A DNA stretch of 64,000 nucleotides, taken from the NCBI RefSeq assembly GCF_018398395.1, contig NZ_JAHCBF010000002.1, forward strand, positions 1 to 64,000. Direction: 5' to 3'. Positions 15,271 through 25,017 of the stretch are shown in pieces. Numbering within the stretch: position 1 is the stretch's first letter; every line of letters starts with the position of its first letter. A program made the position numbers and the translations under genes. The notes beneath the pieces were generated by a model, which worked only from the letters and a program-made list of their open reading frames with translations, was not told the origin of the DNA and did no database searches. This DNA comes from Croceicoccus gelatinilyticus (GTDB lineage: Bacteria; Pseudomonadota; Alphaproteobacteria; Sphingomonadales; Sphingomonadaceae).

Positions 15271-16386
15271 TTGAATTTCGAGCTCAACGAAGACGAAGAA
15301 ATGCTCAAGGCGGTCGTCGAAAGGTTCGTTTCGGACCGTTACGACGTTGAACGCCGCCGTGGCTATCTGACCGAAACCGCAGGCTTCAGCGCCGAGAACT
15401 GGTCCTTGCTGGCCGAACTCGGTGTGATGTCCGTGCCTTTTTCCGAAGAAGCCGGCGGGCTTGGCCTCGATGCGACGGCGACTGCCGTGATCTTCGAGGC
15501 GCTGGGCCGCGGCATCGTGGTCGAACCGGTGCTCGAAAGCTGCGTCCTCCCCGGCCTTTATCTCGCCGCCGGCGCCGATGAAGCGGTGCAGGAAGAATGG
15601 CTCCCCGCCCTGCTCTCAGGCGAAAAGCGCATGGCCGTGGCCTCGCTTGAAAACGGGTCGCGCGACGGCAGCCTCTGGATCGAAACGACTGCCATGAAGG
15701 ACGGCGACGATTTCGTCCTCAATGGTGAAAAGCAGTACGCGATCGCCGGTTCGCACGCCGACGCCTATCTGGTCAGTGCACGCGAAAGCGGCGATGCGAC
15801 CGACAAGGATGGTTGGGCCTGGTATCTCGTCTCCGCCGATGCGGAAGGACTGACGGTCACCGACTGGCGCCTTTCGGATGGCACCTGGACGGCCTCTCTG
15901 ACACTTTCGGGCGTGAAGGTTCCGGCCTCGGCGCGGCTCGCCGACAATTCCGACGGTTTTGCACGCGCCGACGCACTGGCAAACCTTGCTCGTTCGGCAG
16001 AAGCTCTTGGCATCATGGAGGCCATGTTCGCCGAAACGCTGGATTATTTGCGCACCCGTGAACAGTTCGGCACCTCGCTCGGCAAGTTCCAGGTCATCCA
16101 GCACCGCATGGCGGAGCAGTATGCCCACCTCGAACAGGCGCGCGCGCTGGTCGAACTCGCCATCGTCAGCGACGGTGAGGACGGCTTTACCCGCAACGTC
16201 GATGGGGCCCGCGCCTTCATTTCCGACGCCTCGCTGGAACTGGGGCACGAGATGATCCAGTTCCACGGCGGCATGGGCGTGACGGACGAGCTTTCGATCG
16301 GACAGGGGCACAAGCGCCTGCTGGTCCTTTCGCGCTGGCCCGAACCGCCGCAGAGCACGCTGGACCGCTACGCACTGGCATCCTGA
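15271..16386 (+). CDS. acyl-CoA dehydrogenase, short branch (possible second subunit)
   Basis: A 371-residue acyl-CoA dehydrogenase family protein. The N-terminal helical domain starts NFELNEDEEMLKAVVERFV. The C-terminal region has REQFGTSLGKFQVIQHRMAEQ and FHGGMGVTDELSIGQGHKRL. The start is TTG at 15271, supported by GGAGAAGGAG six bases before it. The segment that normally carries YEGT/FGGT and the glutamate base is absent. This is typical of the smaller, often non-catalytic subunit of heteromeric ChsE-type enzymes. Pairing with the product of 11433-12641 is therefore suggested. It is followed 24 bases later by a quinone oxidoreductase gene. Confidence 0.88.
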   Translation: MNFELNEDEEMLKAVVERFVSDRYDVERRRGYLTETAGFSAENWSLLAELGVMSVPFSEEAGGLGLDATATAVIFEALGRGIVVEPVLESCVLPGLYLAAGADEAVQEEWLPALLSGEKRMAVASLENGSRDGSLWIETTAMKDGDDFVLNGEKQYAIAGSHADAYLVSARESGDATDKDGWAWYLVSADAEGLTVTDWRLSDGTWTASLTLSGVKVPASARLADNSDGFARADALANLARSAEALGIMEAMFAETLDYLRTREQFGTSLGKFQVIQHRMAEQYAHLEQARALVELAIVSDGEDGFTRNVDGARAFISDASLELGHEMIQFHGGMGVTDELSIGQGHKRLLVLSRWPEPPQSTLDRYALAS

Positions 16387-16410
16387 TCGCATCTGCGGCA
16401 GGACCGGCAC

Positions 16411-17373
16411 ATGAAAGCAGCATGGTATAGCGAGAACGGAGGGCCAGAAGTCCTCCAGTACGGCGAACTTCCCGATCCGGAAGTCGGCCCGAAAACAGTG
16501 CTCGTCCGCGTCGAGTGGATCTCGATCGAGGGCGGAGACCTGCTCAATCGCATCCACACGCCGCCTTCGTCGGACCACCACATCCCCGGCTATCAGGCCG
16601 CAGGCATTGTCGAAGCAGTCGGCGACGAAGTCACTCGGTTCAAAACCGGCGACCGCGTCGTCGCTTTCGACTGGAGCGGAAGCCATGCCGAGCTGTTCGC
16701 CGTTCCTGAACACTACGCCTATGCCGTGCCCGAAGGCATGGACATGCGGCAGGCGTCGACTGTTCCCATCGCTTTCGGCACCGCTCATGACGCCTTGTTT
16801 GAATATGGCGGACTGAAAGCAGGCGAATTCGTGCTGGTTCAAGGCGCAGCAGGCGGCGTCGGCCTATCGTCTGTGCAACTGGCTGCGCGCGCCGGGGCGC
16901 AAGTGATCGGCACGGCTTCGGGCGAAGCGCGCCTCGACCGCATCCGCCCGCTCGGCCTCGAACACGGTATCGACTACAAGAACGAGGATATCGCCGCACG
17001 CTGCCGCGAGATTACCGGCGGCAAGGGCGTCGACCTCGTGCTCGATCTCGCCGGCGGCAAGGGCAAGGATCTGCTGGTGAAGGCCTTGCGCCCGCATGGC
17101 CGCTATTCGGTGATCGGCGCAGCGGAAGGCACCCTGCCCAGCTTCGATTTCTTCGAACTGATCCGCAAGGCCATGCAGGTGACCGGCATTTCGTTCGGGC
17201 GCGACATGCACACGCCGCGCGTTCACAAGCTGCTGGAAGAGCTGTTCGCAGACGTTGCCAGCGGCGCGCTCGTCATGCCGATCGAACGGGAATTCCGCCT
17301 GTCCGAAGTGCGCGAGGCCCACGAATTCGTGGCGACCCAGCACCCCTTCGGACGCGTGGTGATGCGCCCGTGA
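16411..17373 (+). CDS. NADPH:quinone oxidoreductase-like MDR protein
   Basis: A 320-residue medium-chain dehydrogenase/reductase without zinc ligands (quinone oxidoreductase or enoyl reductase branch). Features are the GroES-like N-terminal domain with HHIPGYQAAGIVEAVGDEV and GDRVVAF, and the NADPH-binding VLVQGAAGGVGLSSVQLA at about 137-155. The product could reduce an alpha,beta-unsaturated ketone or quinone. It lies 24 bases after the acyl-CoA dehydrogenase gene, probably co-transcribed and under the LuxR solo. It converges with ytoQ, leaving only 10 bases between the stops. Confidence 0.88.
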   Translation: MKAAWYSENGGPEVLQYGELPDPEVGPKTVLVRVEWISIEGGDLLNRIHTPPSSDHHIPGYQAAGIVEAVGDEVTRFKTGDRVVAFDWSGSHAELFAVPEHYAYAVPEGMDMRQASTVPIAFGTAHDALFEYGGLKAGEFVLVQGAAGGVGLSSVQLAARAGAQVIGTASGEARLDRIRPLGLEHGIDYKNEDIAARCREITGGKGVDLVLDLAGGKGKDLLVKALRPHGRYSVIGAAEGTLPSFDFFELIRKAMQVTGISFGRDMHTPRVHKLLEELFADVASGALVMPIEREFRLSEVREAHEFVATQHPFGRVVMRP

Positions 17374-17383
17374 TCAGGCCAGC

Positions 17384-17860
17384 TCAGCGCTTGTCGGTAT
17401 AGCCTGCGAGCCTGCCGGTAATCACGTAATCGAGAATGTCGACGATCTGCGCCGGGCTTTCCGCCACGGCCAGAGCGGCGGCGTCCACTTCCTTCAGCGG
17501 GTGGGTCAGGCTTTCGTCGTGGTTGACGATGATCGCCTTGCCCAGCGCCGCGGCGAAGCCTGCGTCGAATGCGGCGTTCCACTGCTTGTACTTGTCGCCA
17601 AAGCGCACGACGACGACATCGGCATCCTTGATCAGCGTTTGCGTACGGATCGCGTTCACTTGCGCGCCCTTGCGGTCATGCCAGAACTTGTTGTCCTCCG
17701 CCCCCGTGATCGCGACGCCGCAATCGTCGGATGCAGGGTGATCGGTAACCGGAGCGGAAAAGCGGATCGGCAAACCGCGATGCTTGGCCGCGTCCTCGAT
17801 CTCGGTGCGCCAGTCGGTGTGGATTTCACCGGACAGATAGACGTTCCAGGTGCGTTCCAT
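17384..17860 (-). CDS. ytoQ: YtoQ family protein
   Basis: A 158-residue protein of the YtoQ family, related in fold to nucleoside 2-deoxyribosyltransferases. Recognisable segments are WNVYLSGEIHTDWR at the N-terminus, FSAPVTDHPASDDCG, NAIRTQTLIKDADVVVVRFG, KQWNAAFDAGFAAALGKA and the C-terminal DILDYVITG. The biochemical function of the family is not established; the fold suggests nucleotide or nucleoside chemistry in the cytosol. It follows prfC by 3 bases and appears to be the last gene of the pheS-pheT-epimerase-SDR-prfC-ytoQ minus-strand series. Confidence 0.85.
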   Translation of the reverse strand: MERTWNVYLSGEIHTDWRTEIEDAAKHRGLPIRFSAPVTDHPASDDCGVAITGAEDNKFWHDRKGAQVNAIRTQTLIKDADVVVVRFGDKYKQWNAAFDAGFAAALGKAIIVNHDESLTHPLKEVDAAALAVAESPAQIVDILDYVITGRLAGYTDKR

Positions 17861-17863
17861 GGC

Positions 17864-19384
17864 TTATCGTTCCTTCGTGGCGCTGAAAGTCAGGTCGGGG
17901 TTCTTTTCCTGCTGATAGCCAACATCCCATGGCGACTTGGCAAGGAAGACCGGGTCTTCGTCGCGGTCCTTCGCCATGTTGGCGCGGTTGAAACCGGCGA
18001 ACTCGTCGATCTTCTTCTCGTCACCCTTCACCCAGCGCGCGGTCGCGAAAGGCGCGGGCTCAAGGCTGGCATCGACCTTGTATTCCGCCGAAAGACGGCT
18101 GATCAGAACGTCGAGCTGAAGCTGTCCGACGACGCCGATCACCCACTGGCTGCCGATTTCGGGATAGAAGACCTGGATCACGCCTTCTTCGGAAAGATCA
18201 TCCAGCGCCTTGCGCAGCTGTTTGGTCTTGGTCGGGTCGGCCAGCTTTACGCGGCGCAGGATTTCGGGCGCGAAGTTGGGCAGACCGGTAAAGCGGATGT
18301 CGTTCTTTTCCGACAGGCTGTCGCCGACGCGCAAAGTGCCGTGGTTGGGGATACCGATGATATCGCCGGGGTGCGCGGTGTCGGCGATCTCGCGGTCCTG
18401 CGCGAAGAACATGATCGGCGAATGGACCGCAATCGGCTTGCCAAGGCCCGACGGCGTCAGCTTCATGCCGCGCTTGAAGGTGCCCGACACCAGCCGCATG
18501 AAGGCGATACGGTCGCGGTGCTGCGGGTCCATGTTGGCCTGCACCTTGAAGATGAAGCCCGAGACCTCGTCCTTGGTCGGCTCGACCGGGCCAGCCTCGC
18601 TCGGCTGCGGGCGCGGCGGCGGGGCGTGGTTGGCGATGGCCTCGATCACGTCGGTCACGCCGAAATTCTTGAGCGCGGAACCGAAGAAAACCGGCGTCAG
18701 GTCGCCAGCGCGATAGGCGTCAACGTCGAATTCGGGATAGCCGATCTGGGCCAGTTCAACCTGTTCGGAAAACTCTTCGGGGATGGTCGCATCCTCGTCG
18801 ACTTTGCCGAGAAATTCCTTCGACCCGCCCTCGGGCCGCGCAACTGCGCCGCTGGCCAGGTCCATGATGCCTTCGAAGCGCCCGCCCATGCCAACCGGCC
18901 AGGTCATCGGGCAGACGTCGAGGGCCAGCATGTCGGCCACTTCGTCCATCAGTTCGAAAGGCTCTCGCCCCTCGCGGTCGACCTTGTTGACGAAGGTGAT
19001 GATCGGCACGCTGCGCAGGCGGCAAACCTCGAACAGCTTGCGGGTCTGCGGCTCGATACCCTTTGCCGCGTCGATCACCATGATCGCGGAATCGACCGCA
19101 GTCAGCGTTCGGTAGGTGTCTTCGGAAAAGTCTTCGTGGCCCGGCGTGTCGAGCAGGTTGAAGGTGATCCCTTCACGCTCGAACGTCATGACCGAGGACG
19201 TGACCGAGATACCGCGCTGCTGTTCGATCTTCATCCAGTCCGAACGCGCGCGCCGCGCCTGCCCGCGAGCCTTCACCTCGCCGGCAAGGTGGATTGCGCC
19301 GCCGGTCAGCAGCAGTTTTTCGGTAAGCGTCGTCTTACCGGCGTCAGGGTGCGAAATGATCGCGAATGTGCGGCGTTCGGCCAT
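17864..19384 (-). CDS. prfC: peptide chain release factor 3
   Basis: A 506-residue translational GTPase that recycles RF1/RF2 from the ribosome after termination. The P-loop is HPDAGKTTLTEKLL near the N-terminus, and the switch II region is DTPGHEDFSEDTYRTL. FVNKVDREGREP supplies the NKxD guanine motif. The beta-barrel domain and the RF3-specific C-terminal domain (VGVVGQLQLDVLISRLSAEY) are complete, and length equals the family norm. The ATG at 19384 is close to the preceding SDR gene (16 bases). No irregularity seen. Confidence 0.97.
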   Translation of the reverse strand: MAERRTFAIISHPDAGKTTLTEKLLLTGGAIHLAGEVKARGQARRARSDWMKIEQQRGISVTSSVMTFEREGITFNLLDTPGHEDFSEDTYRTLTAVDSAIMVIDAAKGIEPQTRKLFEVCRLRSVPIITFVNKVDREGREPFELMDEVADMLALDVCPMTWPVGMGGRFEGIMDLASGAVARPEGGSKEFLGKVDEDATIPEEFSEQVELAQIGYPEFDVDAYRAGDLTPVFFGSALKNFGVTDVIEAIANHAPPPRPQPSEAGPVEPTKDEVSGFIFKVQANMDPQHRDRIAFMRLVSGTFKRGMKLTPSGLGKPIAVHSPIMFFAQDREIADTAHPGDIIGIPNHGTLRVGDSLSEKNDIRFTGLPNFAPEILRRVKLADPTKTKQLRKALDDLSEEGVIQVFYPEIGSQWVIGVVGQLQLDVLISRLSAEYKVDASLEPAPFATARWVKGDEKKIDEFAGFNRANMAKDRDEDPVFLAKSPWDVGYQQEKNPDLTFSATKER

Positions 19385-19400
19385 TTTGGTTGTGCTTTGC

Positions 19401-20144
19401 TTATTCCCGCTCGACCGAGAAACCGGCGAAGGCCTGCCTCACCGGCATAAGTTCGAGCGTGTTGATGTTGAGATGCGGCGGCAGCGTCGCCACCCACAGA
19501 ACGGTTTCGGCGATGTCGTCGCCGGTCATCGGGTTCACACCTTCGTAAAAGGCATCGGCGGCTTCCTGGTTGCCGCCATTGCGTACGACAGTGAATTCGG
19601 TCTCGACCATGCCCGGCTCGATCGAAGTGACGCGAACGCCGGTCCCGTTGAGGTCGGAGCGCAGGCCGAGGCTGAACTGGCGCACGAAGGCCTTTGTCCC
19701 GCCATAGACGTTGCCGCCCTTGTACGGATAGTTCGCCGCGACGGACGAGATATTGATGATCGCGCCCTTGCGCTCCACCAGCATCGGCAGGAGCTTGCGC
19801 GTGATCGAGACGAGCGCGGTGACGTTCGTGTCGATCATCGTCTTCCAGTCGTCGAGATCAGCTTCCCACGCAGGCGCCATGCCAAGCGCAAGGCCGGCAT
19901 TGTTCACCAAGCAATCGATCTGCGCGAAGTCGCCTTCAAGCGCGTCGAGCGCGGCGTCGCGACCCGCTTCGTCGCGAACGTCGAAGACACAAGGCATGAA
20001 ATTATCGCCCAGCTCCTCGCGCAGCGCGTCAAGGCGGTCGGCCCTGCGGCCCGTGCCCACGACCTTCCAGCCCGCGCCGATGAATTCACGCACGCAGGAC
20101 GCGCCAATGCCCGAAGTCGCTCCGGTGACGAGTGCGGTAGGCAT
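19401..20144 (-). CDS. SDR family oxidoreductase (YdfG-like)
   Basis: A 247-residue classical SDR with TGATSGIGASCVREF at the N-terminus, NNAGLALG in the middle, and the serine/Tyr/Lys triad in NISSVAANYPYKGGNVYGGTKA. The pattern GNVYGGTKAFVRQFSLGLR and VRVTSIEPGMVETEF are characteristic of the NADP-dependent 3-hydroxy acid / serine dehydrogenase YdfG group. This group oxidises L-allo-threonine, serine or 3-hydroxy acids. It is 4 bases downstream of the aldose epimerase-like gene and upstream of prfC, in a housekeeping operon. Confidence 0.88.
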   Translation of the reverse strand: MPTALVTGATSGIGASCVREFIGAGWKVVGTGRRADRLDALREELGDNFMPCVFDVRDEAGRDAALDALEGDFAQIDCLVNNAGLALGMAPAWEADLDDWKTMIDTNVTALVSITRKLLPMLVERKGAIINISSVAANYPYKGGNVYGGTKAFVRQFSLGLRSDLNGTGVRVTSIEPGMVETEFTVVRNGGNQEAADAFYEGVNPMTGDDIAETVLWVATLPPHLNINTLELMPVRQAFAGFSVERE

Positions 20145-20148
20145 GGGT

Positions 20149-21057
20149 CTATTCTCCTGTAACGGCGGGTCGGATCGTGATGCTTACCCGGAACGAGCGT
20201 TCACCACCCGGTTCCAGTTCCATGACGCCGGGTTTTTCGCGGAAATCGCCATCGAACCCCACGGGATCCGCGTGCCCTGCCCATGGTTCGAGGCAGATAA
20301 AGTCTGCGCCCGGTTTTTGCCAGATGCCCAGCATCGGGCAATCGGGAAAGGCCATCTGGACTGACGCGGGGCTTGCCCCCTCACCTTCGGGCGCCGCACC
20401 TTCGTAGCAAAGCCCACGGCTTTCCAGCCGGTCCCAGATCATCGCATCGGCGCGAAACAGGCCGGAGTGCAGCGCGATCCTGCGATCGACGACCGGCGTA
20501 TCTTCGTAAAAGCAGAGCAGGCCATCGCTATCGAGGCGGCGGATCGGGCCGCCTTCGCGTTCGAAGAAACGCACCGAATGCTCGCGCTTGTCCCCGCCGC
20601 CGGGCAGCGGCCATGCGAAACCGGGGTGGAAGCCGATGCTGAACGGCATTGGCTTGTCGCCGGTGTTACGGACCGTCGCGGTCATGGCGAGCGTCGTGCC
20701 CTCTATCGCGTAATGCAGGTCGAGATCGAAGGCGAAAGGGAAAACAGAGCGAGTATCCTCGTTGTCGGAGAGGCGAAACAGCACCGCCTCGCCGTCATCC
20801 GAAATGCGTTCGAATTCGCGCTTGCGGGCGAAACCGTGCCGCGCAAGATCGTACTCCGCCCCGCCCAGCCGCAGCTTGCCGCCGGCCAGTTCACCCACGA
20901 TGGGGAACAGGATCGGCGAGCGGCCCGTCCAGAATTCGGGATTACCATCGGTCATCCACTCGGCCCCGCCGGCATCGGTGATCGATACCAGTTCGGCGCC
21001 GAGCGGCGATATGCGTGCCGTCAGCTCGCCCGACCCGATGGCAACAGCATCGCTCAT
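20149..21057 (-). CDS. aldose 1-epimerase family protein
   Basis: A 302-residue galactose-mutarotase-fold protein. Early motifs GAELVSITDAGGAEWMTDG and FWTGRSPILFPIVGEL match the LacX/YeaD-like subgroup of aldose 1-epimerases, and the general base/acid histidines lie in DLARHGFARKREF and SIGFHPGFAWPL. Its start overlaps the pheT stop as ATGA, so it is translated from the pheST operon message. The natural substrate, probably a sugar or sugar phosphate, cannot be specified. Confidence 0.88.
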   Translation of the reverse strand: MSDAVAIGSGELTARISPLGAELVSITDAGGAEWMTDGNPEFWTGRSPILFPIVGELAGGKLRLGGAEYDLARHGFARKREFERISDDGEAVLFRLSDNEDTRSVFPFAFDLDLHYAIEGTTLAMTATVRNTGDKPMPFSIGFHPGFAWPLPGGGDKREHSVRFFEREGGPIRRLDSDGLLCFYEDTPVVDRRIALHSGLFRADAMIWDRLESRGLCYEGAAPEGEGASPASVQMAFPDCPMLGIWQKPGADFICLEPWAGHADPVGFDGDFREKPGVMELEPGGERSFRVSITIRPAVTGE

Positions 21058-23453
21058 CCGCGCAACGTTGCGCCCTGCTTGGCCGCTGCTGCCGTCACCG
21101 CGTCGCTAACCGCCTTGAGGTCGGCGTCGGTGAACGTCGCTTCGACCGGCTGCATCGTGATTTCGATGGCCAGCGATTTCTGTCCATCGGGCACGCCCTG
21201 TCCGGTGAAGACGTCGAACAGTCGGGCATCGACAATGCGTTTCTTGTCCGCGGCCTTCACCACGCGGACCAGATCGCCCGCAGGAAGATCGGCAGGGACA
21301 AGAAACGCGAAGTCGCGCGAAACGGCCTGAAGCGAGGGCGGCGTATAGCTGGCCCGCGTAAAGGTGGCCGCGCCCTTCTTCGCCGGGATCGCTTCGAGGT
21401 CGATCTCGACCGCAACGACTGCGCCTTCAAGGTCGAACTGCTTGGCGACAGAGGGGTGCAACGTGCCGAAGCGCGCGAGCACGTTCTTGGGGCCAAGCCG
21501 GAGCGTGGCCGACTGGCCGGGGTGATACTGGCTACCCGCCTCGCCCATGACCATCAGGTTGCTGACCGGCGCACCGGCAGCTTCGAGCAGGGCCATCGCC
21601 TCGGCCTTGGCGTCGAAGGCGTCGAAGCCCTGCGCCTTGCCCGACTGCCACGAACGCGGTGTGCGCTCACCTGCCAGCACGACGCCGAGCGTCAGGCGCT
21701 CGTCACTCGCGCCGCCCTTGCCGCGCAGATAACGGCGGCCAACCTCGAACAGGCGGACCGAGGAAGCGCCGCGCGCCATGTTGCGCTGTGCCGCCATGAG
21801 CAGGCCGGGGATGAGCGAGGGGCGCATGGCCTTCATGTCCTCGCTGATCGGATTTGCCAGAACCCAGAGCGGTTCGTCGGCAAAGGCTTCCGCCTCCGCC
21901 ATAGGCAGAAACGACCAGGTGATCGCCTCGTGCAGCCCGCGCGCGGCAGCGGCGCGGCGTGCACGGCGTTCGCGGGTCTGCATCGGAGTCGCGGTCGGCT
22001 TGGCGACGCCCTCTGCGCGCGGCAGCGCGACCGAGGGGACATCGTCCAGCCCGTGGATGCGGATCACTTCCTCGACAATGTCGGGCGCGCCATCGACGTC
22101 GGGACGCCAGCTCGGCACGGTGACGGCCCAGTGGTTCTCGATCTCTGCGATCTCGAAGCCCAGCGCGGACAGGATGCGGCGCTGTTCGTCGTCGTGCACG
22201 GCAACACCGCCAAGGCTCTCGGCCAGTGCCGGTTCGTAGCGCACGACCTTGCCGCCCGCAGGGGGCGCGCCGACGTGGACCGCTTCGCTCGCCTCGCCGC
22301 CGCAGATGTCGAGGATCAGGCCCGTCAGGATTTCGAGGCCGGTGCCGAGGAAGTCGGTGTCGACCCCGCGCTCGAACCGGCTGCGCGCATCGCTCGTCAG
22401 GTTGAGCGCGCGGCCCGTGTGGGCGATGCGTTCGGGATCGAAGTACGCAACTTCGAGCAGGACATCGCTGGTATCGTCACCGCAACCCGAATGCTCACCG
22501 CCCATGATGCCCGCGATGTCGTGGACGCCGTTGTCGTCGGCGATCACGGTCATGCTCTCGTCGAGCAGGTAGTGCTTTTCATTGAGCGCGGTGACGCCCT
22601 CACCCGCCTTCGCACGGCGCGCGACGACCGGGCCGGTCAGCTTGGCGATGTCATAGGCGTGGCTGGGACGGCCATACGTCAGCATCACGTAGTTCGTGAT
22701 GTCGACCAGAGCCGAGATCGGTCGCTGGCCCGCGGACTTCAGGCGCGCCTGCATCCACGCAGGGCTCTGCCCGTTGGTCACGCCCTTGATGGTGCGGCCG
22801 AAGAACGCGGGGCAACCCTCGCGGTCGTCGCTGCCGATTTCGACCGGACAGGGGTAGCTGCCCGCATGGGCCGTATCTGCCACCGGCTTGAGAGTGCCAA
22901 TGCCAGCCGCCGCCAGATCGCGAGCAATGCCATAGACGCCCATGCAGTCGGGGCGGTTCGGCGTGATCGAGAGGTCGAAGACCGGATCGTCGAGATCTGC
23001 GAACGTCGCGAACTCGGCACCGATCGGCGCGCCTGCGGGAAGCTCGATGATGCCGTCGTGATCGTCGCCAAGGTCAAGCTCGCGGCTCGAACACATCATG
23101 CCGTTCGATTCGACGCCGCGGATCGCGGCCTTGCGCATTTCCATGCCGTTCGACGGCACGACCGCACCCGGAGTGCCGAGCACGCCGACAAGGCCGGCAC
23201 GCGCATTGGGCGCGCCGCAGACGACCTGCAGCGGGTTGCCGTCACCCAGATCTACCGACAGCACCTGCAGCTTGTCCGCATCGGGATGCTTTTCAGCCGT
23301 CAGCACCTTTGCCACGCGGAAACCCGCGAGCGCCTCTGCCGGGTTTTCGATGCCTTCGACTTCGAGGCCGATGGCATTCAGCTTGGCCGCGATTTCGGTG
23401 AGCGTCGCGTCGGTTTCAAGGTGATCCTTCAGCCAGGAGAGCGAGAACTTCAT
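21054..23453 (-). CDS. pheT: phenylalanyl-tRNA synthetase beta subunit
   Basis: A 799-residue beta chain of the alpha2beta2 class II synthetase that charges tRNA-Phe. Segments seen in order are the N-terminal [18 protein letters not shown], the tRNA-binding (EMAP-like) domain with [19 protein letters not shown], the B3/B4 editing domain, the B5 domain, the catalytic-like core (LFEVGRRYL), and a C-terminal ferredoxin-like anticodon-binding domain ([20 protein letters not shown]). The ATG at 23453 overlaps the pheS stop (ATGA). A longer frame upstream has no homology. Complete and normal in length. Confidence 0.97.
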   Translation of the reverse strand: MKFSLSWLKDHLETDATLTEIAAKLNAIGLEVEGIENPAEALAGFRVAKVLTAEKHPDADKLQVLSVDLGDGNPLQVVCGAPNARAGLVGVLGTPGAVVPSNGMEMRKAAIRGVESNGMMCSSRELDLGDDHDGIIELPAGAPIGAEFATFADLDDPVFDLSITPNRPDCMGVYGIARDLAAAGIGTLKPVADTAHAGSYPCPVEIGSDDREGCPAFFGRTIKGVTNGQSPAWMQARLKSAGQRPISALVDITNYVMLTYGRPSHAYDIAKLTGPVVARRAKAGEGVTALNEKHYLLDESMTVIADDNGVHDIAGIMGGEHSGCGDDTSDVLLEVAYFDPERIAHTGRALNLTSDARSRFERGVDTDFLGTGLEILTGLILDICGGEASEAVHVGAPPAGGKVVRYEPALAESLGGVAVHDDEQRRILSALGFEIAEIENHWAVTVPSWRPDVDGAPDIVEEVIRIHGLDDVPSVALPRAEGVAKPTATPMQTRERRARRAAAARGLHEAITWSFLPMAEAEAFADEPLWVLANPISEDMKAMRPSLIPGLLMAAQRNMARGASSVRLFEVGRRYLRGKGGASDERLTLGVVLAGERTPRSWQSGKAQGFDAFDAKAEAMALLEAAGAPVSNLMVMGEAGSQYHPGQSATLRLGPKNVLARFGTLHPSVAKQFDLEGAVVAVEIDLEAIPAKKGAATFTRASYTPPSLQAVSRDFAFLVPADLPAGDLVRVVKAADKKRIVDARLFDVFTGQGVPDGQKSLAIEITMQPVEATFTDADLKAVSDAVTAAAAKQGATLRG

Positions 23454-24550
23454 GCCGAAACTCCTACGCCGCCGGAAAGGGTGGGCACATCGAGCGCCGC
23501 GAAACCGTAATGCTTCATCCAGCGCAGGTCGCCGTCGAAGAAGGCGCGCAAGTCGTCCATGCCGTATTTCAGCATGGCGAGCCGGTCGACGCCGGTGCCG
23601 AAGGCAAAACCCTGCCATTCATCGGGGTCGAGCCCGCCGAATTCGATGACCTTGCGATTGACCATGCCGCTACCCAGCACTTCCATCCAGGCGTGGCCTT
23701 CATCATCGCCCGAACCGCCGACGACGCGGCGTCCCTTTTCCATCGAGTAGCCGACGTCGACTTCGACCGAAGGTTCTGTGAAGGGGAAATAGCTGGGGCG
23801 CAGGCGCAGGACGATGTCGTCACGCTCGAAAAAGGCTTTGAGGAAGGTTTCCAGCGTCCATTTCAGGTGACCGAGGTGTATGCCCTTGTCGATGACGAGG
23901 CCTTCGATCTGGTGGAACATCGGCGTGTGCGTCGCATCGCTGTCCGAACGGTACACGCGGCCCGGCGCGATGATGCGCAGCGGTGCGCCTTCCTTCAGCA
24001 TAGAGCGGATCTGCACCGGCGAGGTATGCGTGCGCAGCAGCATCGACCGGCCCTGTTCGTCAGCGTCGGGGAAGTAGAACGTGTCGTGCATCGCGCGCGC
24101 CGGATGGCTTTCCGGCATGTTGAGCGCAGTGAAGTTGTGCCAGTCGTCCTCGATTTCAGGCCCCGTCGCGACGGCAAAGCCCATATCGGCGAAGATTTCG
24201 GCCAGTTCGTCCATGACCTGCGAAACGGGGTGGACCGAACCGGTTGCCGCGTCTGGCGCGGGGAGCGAAAGGTCCAGCGTTTCGGAAGCAAGCTTTGCCT
24301 CCAGCGCCGCGCCTTCGAGCGCGACCTTGCGCGCGGCGATCGCATCGGCGACTTCGGTGCGCAGCGCGTTGAAGCGTGCGCCCGCTTCTGATCGTTCTTC
24401 CGGGCTCATCCCGCCCAGCGTTTTCATCAGCGCGGAAATGCTGCCCTTCTTGCCCAGAAAGGCGACGCGGTGCTGGTCCAGGAGGTCCAGCGTGTCCGCC
24501 TCGGCGATTTTCGCCAGGGCCTCGGCAAGCAAAGAATCGGTATCGGCCAT
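23450..24550 (-). CDS. pheS: phenylalanyl-tRNA synthetase alpha subunit
   Basis: A 366-residue alpha chain carrying the catalytic site. The N-terminal coiled-coil region begins [18 protein letters not shown]. The class II motif 2 region includes [15 protein letters not shown] and [20 protein letters not shown], and motif 3 [21 protein letters not shown] lies near the C-terminus. The ATG at 24550 (MADTD) is preferred over a TTG four codons upstream. It is the first gene of the pheST operon. The roughly 130 bases upstream include a long imperfect hairpin between GGTTCG (24580s) and CGAACC (24640s) that might be a leader structure. Confidence 0.97.
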   Translation of the reverse strand: MADTDSLLAEALAKIAEADTLDLLDQHRVAFLGKKGSISALMKTLGGMSPEERSEAGARFNALRTEVADAIAARKVALEGAALEAKLASETLDLSLPAPDAATGSVHPVSQVMDELAEIFADMGFAVATGPEIEDDWHNFTALNMPESHPARAMHDTFYFPDADEQGRSMLLRTHTSPVQIRSMLKEGAPLRIIAPGRVYRSDSDATHTPMFHQIEGLVIDKGIHLGHLKWTLETFLKAFFERDDIVLRLRPSYFPFTEPSVEVDVGYSMEKGRRVVGGSGDDEGHAWMEVLGSGMVNRKVIEFGGLDPDEWQGFAFGTGVDRLAMLKYGMDDLRAFFDGDLRWMKHYGFAALDVPTLSGGVGVSA

Positions 24551-24891
24551 CGGTTCCGTCAACTTAGGGAATTTGCAGGTTCGGAGCGCTCTCTAGGCAC
24601 TGCCGCGCATCACCGCAATGCCCCGCCTTGGGACGGTTTCGAACCGAGACGGCATTAGAACCGGCCTACTTATGACAATTGCCGTATGAAACTCGCCATC
24701 CCATTGCCAGTGGGCGCGGCTGGCGTTCATACCTGTGCTCGAAATTAACGACCAGCGATGCCCGATCGTTCAGAACGCGGGCGAAGAGTTGGTTAACAGG
24801 TCGCCGGTTTTTGGGTCGCAGATCCGGCGGACGCTCGGAACGTCGAAGCGCAGGTTGGGGGACCGGCAATTCGACACCCCGGGGGCACGAA

Positions 24892-24926
24892 GGCGCGGGG
24901 AAGTGGCAAGCTCCCCGCGCCTTTTT
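24892..24926 (+). terminator. plus-strand intrinsic terminator with no annotated upstream gene
   Basis: A 10-bp GC-rich stem (GGCGCGGGGA / TCCCCGCGCC) with a 10-base loop is followed directly by TTTTT on the plus strand. The nearest upstream genes are on the minus strand, so it either terminates an unannotated plus-strand small RNA or blocks antisense transcription. Confidence 0.8.
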
Positions 24927-24960
24927 GATTCTCCAGTCCGAAAATCCCACCGCCACAAAC

Positions 24961-24991
24961 GAAAAACGCCCCGAGCCATCGGCCCGGGGCG
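24961..24991 (-). terminator. intrinsic terminator of pckA
   Basis: On the minus strand an 11-bp stem with one mismatch (CGCCCCGGGCC / GGCTCGGGGCG) and a short loop is followed by TTTTTC. It lies 26 bases beyond the pckA stop codon, the normal place for its terminator. Confidence 0.85.
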
Positions 24992-25017
24992 CTTTCGCGT
25001 GTCGGTGATCGGTCCGA

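Larger units (their letters stand above)
24551..25017. other. intergenic region between divergent-ended pheS and pckA transcription units
   Basis: This 467-base gap contains no convincing protein gene. It holds the pheST promoter/leader on the minus strand and two intrinsic terminators. One ends pckA (minus). The other points plus, although no plus-strand gene precedes it. The stretch 24740-24890 can fold into several small hairpins (GACGCTCGGAACGTC; GCCGG...CCGGC). A short plus-strand transcript is therefore possible. Confidence 0.5.

Noticed and set aside
21015-23510. An 831-codon plus-strand frame opposite pheT
   Set aside because: Antisense shadow; pheT on the minus strand is complete with all domains.
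24620-24670. A tRNA-like GGTTCGAAACC element between pheS and pckA
   Set aside because: It resembles a T-loop, but the T-stem does not pair properly and no acceptor, D or anticodon stems could be built around it; it is better described as a short palindrome.
24740-24926. Possible tmRNA, SRP RNA or 6S RNA in the pheS-pckA gap
   Set aside because: None of the conserved sequence blocks of these RNAs was seen; only a generic structured transcript with a terminator can be supported.
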